DNA from: Desulfobacterales bacterium
GTDB lineage: Bacteria; Desulfobacterota; Syntrophobacteria; B119-G9
Direction: 5' to 3'
Length of the DNA: 10,795 nucleotides
Assembly (NCBI GenBank): GCA_026992215.1
Contig: JALXAI010000534.1
Coordinates: 1-10,795, forward strand
Made by a program: the position numbers and the translations under genes. This document shows positions 1 to 5,574 of this stretch, piece after piece. The notes beneath the pieces were generated by a model. The model searched no databases. It saw only the letters and a program-made list of their open reading frames with translations, and had not been told where the DNA came from. How positions within the stretch are numbered: the first letter of the stretch is position 1; each line of letters begins with the position of its first letter.

Positions 1-193
1 CTGCATGTCCCAGGGAAATCTGGCCCGCAAACCCTATAAGCAGATTCAGCCCCAGGACAACGATGGCGTTTAGCGCGATTATGTTGAGAATCAAAAAATA
101 ATAATCACTCGGCAGAATGCGGGGAATCAGAAGAACGGCTGCAGAGAATAAGATTAGTTGTTTCCATTTTTTGCTCAGCGTTATCCTGTTCAT
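1..193 (-). CDS. livM: Branched-chain amino acid ABC transporter permease LivM, N-terminal fragment
   Basis: This is the first 64 codons of the second permease of a Liv-type high-affinity branched-chain amino acid importer; the rest lies beyond the left window edge. The product begins MNRITLSKKWKQ, continues with a hydrophobic segment, and reaches the LivM hallmark around residues 48-64 (GLNLLIGFAGQISLGHA), the conserved first transmembrane and loop region of this family. The ATG at 193-191 directly follows the livH stop codon (TAGATG). With no strong Shine-Dalgarno close by, translation is probably coupled to livH. In the family, LivH and LivM form the membrane heterodimer used with LivG/LivF ATPases and a periplasmic LivJ/K binding protein, none of which is visible here. 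Substrate specificity (branched-chain, aromatic or other amino acids, or amides) cannot be read from this fragment. Confidence 0.93.
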   Translation of the reverse strand, partial: MNRITLSKKWKQLILFSAAVLLIPRILPSDYYFLILNIIALNAIVVLGLNLLIGFAGQISLGHA

Positions 194-1075
194 CTAAACT
201 TTTCTTATTTCTCCCTTTCCCAGTAGCCCGCTTGGTTTCCAGAACAGTACAAGGAGCAAAACCAGGAATGCTATGGCATCTTTGTACTCGGAAGATATGA
301 GACCTGCGCCCAGCGATTCCAGCACACCGAGGAGGAGCCCGCCAAGGATGGCACCGGCGAAATTGCCGTAGCCTCCCAGTACTGCTCCTGAGAAGCCCTT
401 TAATCCAAGCATTACCCCGGAGTCATAGCTGGTGGCAGTAATCGGAGTTATTATGATGCCTGCAATGGCACCCAGCGCCGCGGCAAAAACGAACGAAAGC
501 ATCACTATTTTATCCACGTTAATACCGGAAAGAGCAGCTCCGAGCCTGTTGTCTGCCACCGCACGCATGGCCCTTCCAGTTACGGTTTTGAGGAAAAAAA
601 CGTGCAGGCAGAAGAGTACCACGAAGGAAATTCCAAGGATCCACAGCGTCTGGGGCATTATGGCCGCGTTCAGTATCAGTATAGGGGTCTCTCCGCTAAA
701 GGGCGGTAACGTCCTTGCCATTTTCCCCCAGATCATTGGGCTGAAACCACGGATGAAAATGGAAGCTCCGATGGTTATCATGACAAGTATCAGCACATCC
801 TTCGACCTGGAATGCCTGATGGGACCGAATTCCAGCATTGCCCCTATTCCCATGACAAAAAGAATTGTCAGCGGAAAAGCCAGCAACAACGGCACGTGAA
901 AACTCTGATTCAAACTGATTACGGTTAATCCTCCCAGCATTACGAATTCGCCCTGGGCAAAGTTCACAATCCCGGTGGCATTGTGAATAATGCAAAAACC
1001 GAGGGCAATCAGGGCATATATGCTACCGCTTGTTATTCCGGAAACTATGAACTGCGGCAACTGTTGCCAAATCAT
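194..1075 (-). CDS. livH: Branched-chain amino acid ABC transporter permease LivH
   Basis: Inner-membrane permease of a Liv/HAAT importer, 293 residues, the usual length for the family. It is strongly hydrophobic with about eight predicted membrane segments. The LivH signature is near residues 33-49 (ATGIVNFAQGEFVMLGG). A cytoplasmic coupling loop, GRAMRAVADNRLGAALSGIN, lies near residues 166-185, where the ATPase subunits would dock. The C-terminus (FWKPSGLLGKGE) is also typical. The ATG overlaps the iorB stop by one base (TGATG). A Shine-Dalgarno-like AAAGGGGA sits about 9 bases upstream, inside the last iorB codons. This tight link to an aryl-pyruvate oxidoreductase suggests the transporter imports the amino acids, perhaps aromatic ones, that feed that enzyme; the family assignment is firm, the substrate is inference. 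Confidence 0.96.
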   Translation of the reverse strand: MIWQQLPQFIVSGITSGSIYALIALGFCIIHNATGIVNFAQGEFVMLGGLTVISLNQSFHVPLLLAFPLTILFVMGIGAMLEFGPIRHSRSKDVLILVMITIGASIFIRGFSPMIWGKMARTLPPFSGETPILILNAAIMPQTLWILGISFVVLFCLHVFFLKTVTGRAMRAVADNRLGAALSGINVDKIVMLSFVFAAALGAIAGIIITPITATSYDSGVMLGLKGFSGAVLGGYGNFAGAILGGLLLGVLESLGAGLISSEYKDAIAFLVLLLVLFWKPSGLLGKGEIRKV

Positions 1076-1593
1076 CAGGCACTTCCCCTTTCAAAACCGA
1101 ATTTCAGCGCCTTGACGTTTGTTTCGATATTTCCCTTTACTTGCGTGCGGAGGTATTTTTCAACTTCTTCCAGGTCGCAGAAGAGCACTTTTTTGCTCAA
1201 CGCATAGCCGAGAAGTATGAGGTTTGCCGCGATGGGCGAACCCATCTCGATGGCAAGCCCCGTGGCATTGATGGAAAATTCTTCGCCCCCTTCATCGTTG
1301 GCGATCACTTTGCCTTCTTCTTTCAAAAAGTGGCTATGGTTAAGAACCGATTCAGGATGGAAGGAGAGCAAAACGTCTGCCGTGCCGGGGCGGATAAGAG
1401 GGCTTTTGAAATCTCCCACTTTCAGGTGGGACACAACGATGCCTCCTCTCTGTGCCATGCCATGGGTTTCCGAGACCAAAACAGGTTGACCTTTTTCCAT
1501 GGCAACCCCGGCAAGTATCTTTGTTATGAAAAGCACTCCCTGTCCTCCTACACCGCCCAGAACTATCTGCTGAAAACCTTTCGTGCCTTTCAA
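1075..1593 (-). CDS. iorB: Indolepyruvate:ferredoxin oxidoreductase, beta subunit
   Basis: Gamma-domain-type subunit of the 2-oxoacid:ferredoxin oxidoreductase superfamily, 172 residues, close to the usual length for IorB. The nucleotide/CoA-binding glycine-rich motif GVGGQGVLFITKIL is at residues 14-27, and the family motif SETHGMAQRGG at about 42-52. With IorA it converts aryl pyruvates (indole-, phenyl- or hydroxyphenylpyruvate) plus CoA to aryl-acetyl-CoA and CO2, reducing ferredoxin in the cytoplasm. The start is a TTG codon at 1593-1591, chosen because AAGGAGG lies five bases upstream and the protein then begins just before the conserved motif. The gene lies 281 bases downstream of iorA, unusually far, and overlaps livH by one base. 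IorB-like subunits also serve related 2-oxoacid oxidoreductases, so the exact substrate is less certain than the family. Confidence 0.93.
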   Translation of the reverse strand: MKGTKGFQQIVLGGVGGQGVLFITKILAGVAMEKGQPVLVSETHGMAQRGGIVVSHLKVGDFKSPLIRPGTADVLLSFHPESVLNHSHFLKEEGKVIANDEGGEEFSINATGLAIEMGSPIAANLILLGYALSKKVLFCDLEEVEKYLRTQVKGNIETNVKALKFGFERGSA

Positions 1594-1609
1594 AAAACCC
1601 TCCTTGTTT

Positions 1610-1715
1610 TCAAATTACTCGTTTCATGTGAAAATGCCTTTAGCAGCCGGCATTTTTTCCTATTTTGCCGTCCGTTTCGTCATTATTTTTCCGGGGCCGG
1701 CTCAAAGTTTTCCAA
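1610..1715 (-). other. Chain of four overlapping or abutting mini-ORFs between iorA and iorB
   Basis: Within the 281-base gap between iorA and iorB the minus strand shows AGGAGG (1723-1728), then seven bases, then a TTG-started ten-codon ORF (MENFEPAPEK, 1715-1683). Its TAA overlaps the ATG of a seven-codon ORF (MTKRTAK, 1683-1660). Six bases on, a nine-codon ORF follows (MPAAKGIFT, 1653-1624), whose stop overlaps the ATG of a five-codon ORF (MKRVI, 1627-1610) as ATGA. The iorB Shine-Dalgarno comes next. These coordinates are read directly. Whether any of the ORFs is translated is unknown. They could be a leader that passes ribosomes to iorB, the remains of a decayed gene, or chance. Only the first has a convincing ribosome binding site. 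No known peptide family is recognised. Confidence 0.35.
1631..1656. repeat. Perfect 8-bp inverted repeat with A/T flanks (possible terminator or operator)
   Basis: AAAATGCC (1631-1638) and GGCATTTT (1649-1656) form a perfect inverted repeat with a ten-base loop. On the plus strand the right arm continues into six T residues, as in an intrinsic terminator. On the minus strand, the direction of iorA to iorB, only four T residues follow, so it would be a weak terminator. It could reduce read-through from iorA into iorB or block antisense transcription. The stem has only three G/C pairs, so its strength is doubtful. Confidence 0.35.
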
Positions 1716-1738
1716 AATATCGCCTCCTAGCTAAAGAA

Positions 1739-1768
1739 ATTCGCCGGTTGTTTTTCGTAAAATGTCAA
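1739..1768 (-). promoter_or_regulatory. Possible promoter upstream of iorB
   Basis: A perfect TTGACA (minus strand, plus coordinates 1763-1768) is followed after 18 bases by GCGAAT (1739-1744), which matches only the last three bases of the sigma-70 consensus TATAAT. Transcription would start just ahead of the AGGAGG of the mini-ORF chain. The -35 is excellent and the -10 is poor, so this is a candidate internal promoter for iorB-livHM and no more than that. Confidence 0.25.
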
Positions 1769-1874
1769 CGGACAGCGTGCGTTTACAGGTGAATTTTGTA
1801 AAAACATATCCTGTTTACTCTCGTTTTTAAAATTCCGCACCCTGTTTCTATCACCAGCCCACGCGTTACGGGTT

Positions 1875-3707
1875 TCAGTCGGCCACTATCGCCTTTTTGG
1901 GACATACCGAAACGCAAACTCCGCACCCGGTACAGATCGAATAGTCGATGGTAACACTTTTTCCATCTCCCGCTTCCGTCAATGCCGGGCATTCAAAATG
2001 ATCTATGCAGTAATGGCATGACTTGCACTTGTCAGTCACCCTTACCCGCAGCCTTTTCATACGGCTCTGGTACGTTTTGTCCATCAGGCAGGGATGTTTT
2101 GCAATTACCACGGCTATTCCCCCGTCGGGGTTTCGGGTGAATCCCCTGGCCTCTTTCAGGGTTTTGATAAAGCCCTTTAAATCATAAGGATCCGATTCCC
2201 TGATAAACTCGACACCGCAGGCCTCAACAAGCCTGGGAATCGATACTGTTTTTGCCGAAATTTCTCCGGAAGCCCTTTTCCCAGTTGCGGGGGTCGGCTG
2301 GTTCCCGGTCATCGCAGTAGTACTGTTGTCAAGTATCAAGAGGACAAAGCGGGCTCCTTCTACCACGGCATTTGCAAGCGCCGGTATACCGGAATGGAAA
2401 AAAGTCGAGTCCCCTATGGTTGCCGCGATCTCGGGGGTATCTTCAGGACTGTTATGTTTAAAAGCATGGTAAAAGCCTGCCGCCTGGCTTATTGCCGCTC
2501 CCATGCAGAGAACGGTGTCCACAGCGTTCAGATTCAACCCGAGCGTATAACAACCGATGTCTCCCGGGTATATGGCTTTTCGGAAAACCTTTCTCAGTGC
2601 GTAAAAGGATGCCCTGTGGGGACAGCCAGGGCACAGGGTGGGTCTTCGCGGAGGTGCTTCTCCCGGCACGGGCCTCCCGGTTGGTGGCAGCTCGAAAAAC
2701 TTTACCACGATATCTTCCACCAATTCCGGCAACAGCTCGCCCTCTTCAGGAACCGTTCCACTTAGCCTTCCAAAGACCCTTTCTCGATCCCGGAGCTGAT
2801 ATTCCAGCACCGGATATGTTTCTTCCAGGACGAGTATGCGATCGTATGTTTCAAGAATAAAGTTTCCAAAACCGCGATTTAGCGGAAACGGCATCGGAGC
2901 CCTGTAAATAGGTATCTTTCCAAGCAACCCGAGATCTCTCATGACTTCCCAGGCGTAGGTCAAAACCACTCCCGATCCAAGTATGCAGGTTTTCGCTCCA
3001 CTTTCGGTGCCGGGATTCAGTTCATACGGTCTGAACTTGTCCAGGCCTGCAATTTCTTCGAGTTTCCTGTTTAACGCCCTGTGCAAAAGGAACCTGAATT
3101 TCGGAGTCGCCGCCCAGCGTGTGGGTTCTTTTTCGAAAACTGCCGGTTTTATACTGATTTCCACCTTTTCAGGAACCGCTACATCCTGCCTGGCATGCGA
3201 TACTCTTGTGGTAGGTCTGAAAATAACCGGGATTTCAAAGGATTCCGAAACTTCAAGCGCCTCCCGAACCAGGGAAAAACAATCTTCGGGAGACACTGGA
3301 TCAAATACCGGCACCTTTGCCGCCATGGCAAAAAAACGGGTATCCTGTTCCGTCTGGGAACTGTGAGGCCCGGGATCATCCGCCACCACAACAACCATTG
3401 CTCCCCTGATTCCGGTATACGCCGCGCTCATAAGGGGATCCATTGCGACATTCAACCCCACCTGCTTCATCGCCACGGCAGAACGTTTACCGGCGTAGCT
3501 GTTTGCAAGGGCCGTCTCGAAGGCCACTTTTTCGTTGATTGACCACTCGACGTGAATCCGAAGTTGATTTTCCTGCTTTAACTTTGCCACCGATGAGAGA
3601 ATCTCCGAAGCCGGAGTGCCGGGATACGAAGTAATGGCGGAACATCCTGCCGCCAGCAGGCCATACGCGATTGCCTCGTTTCCCAGAAGTAACTTTTTGT
3701 TATTCAT
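1875..3707 (-). CDS. iorA: Indolepyruvate:ferredoxin oxidoreductase, alpha subunit
   Basis: Large catalytic subunit of the thiamine-pyrophosphate enzyme that oxidises aryl pyruvates to aryl-acetyl-CoA with ferredoxin as acceptor. It is 610 residues, the typical IorA size. In order: a pyrimidine-binding domain with YPGTPASEIL (28-37) and the catalytic-face segment HVEWSINEKVA (52-62); a middle domain to about residue 345; a TPP-binding domain starting at CPGCPHR (359-365), with GDSTFFHSG (432-440) and DNSTTAMTG (460-468) as the Mg-TPP motif; and a C-terminal ferredoxin domain with two [4Fe-4S] sets, cysteines 561/564/567/573 and 592/595/598/602. All motifs look intact. The ATG at 3707 has a weak GGGTGA ribosome site. 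Expression is probably controlled by the leader between the 3948-3976 promoter and the terminator at 3782-3816. It may act in amino acid fermentation or aryl-acid formation. Confidence 0.96.
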   Translation of the reverse strand: MNNKKLLLGNEAIAYGLLAAGCSAITSYPGTPASEILSSVAKLKQENQLRIHVEWSINEKVAFETALANSYAGKRSAVAMKQVGLNVAMDPLMSAAYTGIRGAMVVVVADDPGPHSSQTEQDTRFFAMAAKVPVFDPVSPEDCFSLVREALEVSESFEIPVIFRPTTRVSHARQDVAVPEKVEISIKPAVFEKEPTRWAATPKFRFLLHRALNRKLEEIAGLDKFRPYELNPGTESGAKTCILGSGVVLTYAWEVMRDLGLLGKIPIYRAPMPFPLNRGFGNFILETYDRILVLEETYPVLEYQLRDRERVFGRLSGTVPEEGELLPELVEDIVVKFFELPPTGRPVPGEAPPRRPTLCPGCPHRASFYALRKVFRKAIYPGDIGCYTLGLNLNAVDTVLCMGAAISQAAGFYHAFKHNSPEDTPEIAATIGDSTFFHSGIPALANAVVEGARFVLLILDNSTTAMTGNQPTPATGKRASGEISAKTVSIPRLVEACGVEFIRESDPYDLKGFIKTLKEARGFTRNPDGGIAVVIAKHPCLMDKTYQSRMKRLRVRVTDKCKSCHYCIDHFECPALTEAGDGKSVTIDYSICTGCGVCVSVCPKKAIVAD

Positions 3708-3781
3708 AAGTTCACCCGTATGCTGGTATTGTTCTCTATTTTCCGATATGCGCGCACTTTTGCTTTAACAGAAGACGTAAC

Positions 3782-3816
3782 AAAAAAGGCCGTGATTGAC
3801 GAAGCCGCCCACGACC
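3782..3816 (-). terminator. Intrinsic terminator (attenuator) in the iorA leader
   Basis: Read on the minus strand, GGTCGTG (3816-3810) pairs with CACGGCC (3794-3788) in a 7-bp stem containing one G-U pair, and the second arm is followed at once by six T residues (3787-3782). The 15-base loop contains GCGGCTTCG, which can pair elsewhere. This is the form of a rho-independent terminator, and it lies between the leader promoter and the iorA start, about 75 bases before the ATG. It either ends a small independent transcript or works as a regulated attenuator. An alternative helix between 3847-3857 and 3800-3810 supports the second reading. Confidence 0.65.
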
Positions 3817-3835
3817 CTGCTTTTGAACCTGATTT

Positions 3836-3919
3836 TTACACAACCCGGGTGACTTCGCGGCTACAGCCTGAAAAAGATCCGGCTGCGCCACTGCTTCCAG
3901 AAAACTTTAAATATTTCAT
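3836..3919 (-). CDS. 27-codon leader ORF upstream of iorA
   Basis: This small ORF begins with ATG at 3919-3917 and stops at TAA (3838-3836). Its ribosome site is good: GGTGATC, matching the extended anti-Shine-Dalgarno complement, lies about four bases ahead of the ATG, with GGGG just upstream. The peptide starts MKYLKFSGSSG, has a Ser/Gly/Ala-rich centre with one cysteine at residue 19, and ends CSREVTRVV. It has six serines and five glycines but no tryptophan and only three aromatic residues. It shows no signal peptide and is not a family I recognise. It sits between a good promoter and an intrinsic terminator, with its last codons overlapping one arm of a possible antiterminator. A leader peptide whose translation sets iorA attenuation is the best reading; a free small protein is the alternative. 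Confidence 0.5.
   Translation of the reverse strand: MKYLKFSGSSGAAGSFSGCSREVTRVV
3859..3889 (-). promoter_or_regulatory. Hairpin inside the iorA leader ORF
   Basis: On the minus strand GGCGCAGCC (3889-3881) pairs with GGCTGTAGCC (3868-3859): nine pairs including one G-U, with a single bulged A, around a 12-base loop. It lies over codons 11 to 21 of the 27-codon ORF, immediately before the segment 3857-3847 that can form the competing helix with the terminator loop. It is therefore placed like the pause or protector hairpin of a translational attenuator. Seen in sequence; function inferred. Confidence 0.4.
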
Positions 3920-3947
3920 ATAGATCACCCCTGGTCATGGGTTAGCC

Positions 3948-3976
3948 ATTTAACAGATTAAACGATATCATGTCAA
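3948..3976 (-). promoter_or_regulatory. Sigma-70-type promoter for the iorA leader
   Basis: A perfect -35 hexamer TTGACA (plus coordinates 3971-3976) is followed after exactly 17 bases by TTAAAT (3948-3953), which matches four of six positions of TATAAT. Transcription would begin near 3942. That would give about 22 bases before the 27-codon leader ORF and roughly 235 bases before iorA. This is the best promoter candidate for the iorA-iorB-livHM operon. Confidence 0.65.
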
Positions 3977-4012
3977 GGGGAACCTGTTTATGTGCACAGT
4001 TAGCAGAGCTCA

Positions 4013-4041
4013 CTGTATTTTGTTTAGAACTGTTGTATAAT
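4013..4041 (+). promoter_or_regulatory. Promoter for rsmB-rpe
   Basis: A perfect TATAAT (4036-4041) preceded directly by TTG has a weak -35, CTGTAT (4013-4018), at 17-base spacing. Transcription would start near 4048 and give a leader of about 180 bases before the rsmB ATG at 4228. It is divergent from the iorA promoter, with predicted starts roughly 105 bases apart, so the space between could hold shared regulator sites. Confidence 0.55.
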
Positions 4042-4100
4042 GAACCGTGGTGATCCGGCCGAATACCCGAATACCGGCAAACCGGCTTACGTAGGGCAGG

Positions 4101-4145
4101 AAAATTTCCCGGGGAAAACCAGGCGCTGGTGATTCCCGGAATTTT
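4101..4145 (+). repeat. Long imperfect hairpin in the rsmB leader
   Basis: Three nested blocks pair across 45 bases: AAAATT (4101-4106) with AATTTT (4140-4145), CC (4108-4109) with GG (4138-4139) plus GGGAA (4112-4116) with TTCCC (4133-4137), and ACCAG (4118-4122) with CTGGT (4126-4130) around a GCG loop. That is about 18 base pairs with small bulges. It lies between the TATAAT promoter and the rsmB start. The A-rich left and T-rich right edges resemble a bidirectional terminator, but only four T residues follow the stem. It may be an attenuator, an mRNA-stability hairpin, or an operator in DNA form. Confidence 0.45.
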
Positions 4146-4227
4146 ATGCCGATCGGATACTAGTTATACAAAAGTTACCCTTGTCTCGCTGGTGCCATTC
4201 CGACAGCAGCTTAACGAAAGGAAACGC

Positions 4228-5574
4228 ATGATTTCGCCACGAGCCCTTGCTCACAAAATTCTTCTCCAAATAGACCAGGAATCAGGTTACCCTGACAGGC
4301 TCCTCCAATCGTATCTTGACAGGTACAATGACCTTGATCCCCGGGACAAGGGCCTGGTAACGGAGCTCGTGTTCGGAGTGCTCCGGTGGCAGGGACGGCT
4401 CGATTCCGTTATAATGAAATTTTCCTCGGTAAAGCTGAAGAAAATCAATCCGCTCGTGAGGATCATACTTCGAACTGCCATCTACCAGCTGCTTTTCCTT
4501 GACAAGATTCCGCCAAGCGCCGCCGTAAACGAAGCCGTAAAGCTTACAAAGGAGAGTCAGCCGGGTTACGTGGTACGCTTTGTCAACGCGGTTTTGAGGA
4601 AAATCAGCGCTAACCTTGAAGCGCTTAAACACCTGGATGAAACAAGTCTCTCGCCCTCTGCCATCGCCGGGTACTATTCACACCCCAAGTGGATGGTGGA
4701 TGCATGGGTAAAGGAACTGGGTCTCGAAGAAACACTAAAGCTATGCAAGGCAAATAACGAGACACCACCCACGGTAATCCGGGTAAATACGCTCCTTTCG
4801 AGTTCGTCTGTCGTGGCCGATCGACTGAAAGCCGAAGGTGTTGAAACCACCCCCTGCAAATACGCTCCTGACGCCCTCGAAATAAAGAAAGGACACCTTA
4901 ATCTCCGTCGCCTGAAGGCGTACGGTGATGGGCTGTTTCAGGTGCAGGACGAAGCATCTCAACTTGTGTCTCATCTGTTGACTCCCGAGCCGGGAGAAAG
5001 AATTCTTGATGCGTGCGCGGGCTTTGGCGGCAAGACTTCGCTTATCGCCCAGCTGATGCGAAACAACGGAGAAATAACGGCCGTGGATATATCGCCGTGG
5101 AAGCTGTCGTCCCTGGAAGATAACCTGAAGCGACTGGGGATCAAAATCGCTGGCGTGTTTCAAGCAGATGTGCGGAAGCTAAGCGAGATGAACGTTGATC
5201 TTTTTGACAGGGTCTTTCTTGATGCTCCCTGCAGCGGTCTGGGAGTGCTGAGGAGAAAGCCGGACATTAAGTGGAAGAGACGTCCGGGAGACGTGTTCAG
5301 ACTGTCGCAACTCCAGAGAGAGCTTTTGGAATCCGTTTCCGCTCTCCTTCGGCCTGGGGGCATCCTTGTTTACGCCACATGCACCCTGCTCGACATTGAA
5401 AACAAAGACAATATCGAAAGTTTCTTGCAGAAACACCCCGATTTCTGTATAGAACCCGTATCGGAAGTGGTACCATGGTCTAAGCCGTTTGCAGTTGATG
5501 GCTGTTTTTGTTCTTTCCCACACAAGCATGGTACTGACGGTTTTTTTGCAGCCAGATTGAAGAGGATAAAATGA
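4228..5574 (+). CDS. rsmB: 16S rRNA (cytosine-967 C5)-methyltransferase RsmB
   Basis: Methylates C967 of 16S rRNA with S-adenosylmethionine. It is 448 residues, normal for RsmB. An N-terminal NusB-like RNA-binding domain covers about residues 1-130 (SPRALAHKILLQID, then LDPRDKGLVTELVFGVLRW). The Rossmann methyltransferase domain has the SAM motif DACAGFGGKT (261-270) and an acidic residue near D287. It also carries DAPCSG with C335 (motif IV) and ATCT with C385 (motif VI), the cysteine pair of RNA m5C enzymes; C385 is the expected nucleophile. I chose the ATG at 4228 because AAAGGA lies five bases upstream and the protein then starts at the conserved NusB-like region. An in-frame GTG at 4129 would add 33 unconserved-looking residues. 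The stop overlaps the rpe start (ATGA). Confidence 0.95.
   Translation: MISPRALAHKILLQIDQESGYPDRLLQSYLDRYNDLDPRDKGLVTELVFGVLRWQGRLDSVIMKFSSVKLKKINPLVRIILRTAIYQLLFLDKIPPSAAVNEAVKLTKESQPGYVVRFVNAVLRKISANLEALKHLDETSLSPSAIAGYYSHPKWMVDAWVKELGLEETLKLCKANNETPPTVIRVNTLLSSSSVVADRLKAEGVETTPCKYAPDALEIKKGHLNLRRLKAYGDGLFQVQDEASQLVSHLLTPEPGERILDACAGFGGKTSLIAQLMRNNGEITAVDISPWKLSSLEDNLKRLGIKIAGVFQADVRKLSEMNVDLFDRVFLDAPCSGLGVLRRKPDIKWKRRPGDVFRLSQLQRELLESVSALLRPGGILVYATCTLLDIENKDNIESFLQKHPDFCIEPVSEVVPWSKPFAVDGCFCSFPHKHGTDGFFAARLKRIK

Noticed and set aside
1141..1734. 197-codon plus-strand ORF opposite iorB
   Set aside because: It is antisense to a gene with clear IorB motifs, and its composition is that of a shadow frame (Phe/His-rich, no domain).
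3720..3923. 67-codon plus-strand ORF in the iorA-rsmB intergenic region
   Set aside because: It has no credible ribosome site and is antisense to the promoter-ORF-terminator arrangement of the iorA leader. Its openness is probably a by-product of the small minus-strand ORF and structured RNA.
3708..3941. T-box, known riboswitch or tRNA-like element in the iorA leader (a GGTTCAAA word at 3829-3822 drew attention)
   Set aside because: No T-box consensus, no tRNA cloverleaf pairing for the GGTTCAAA arm and no recognised riboswitch core could be found by eye.
4129..4227. N-terminal extension of RsmB from a GTG at 4129
   Set aside because: It would lie within the 4101-4145 hairpin and lacks a ribosome site, whereas the ATG at 4228 has AAAGGA at ideal spacing and begins at the conserved domain.
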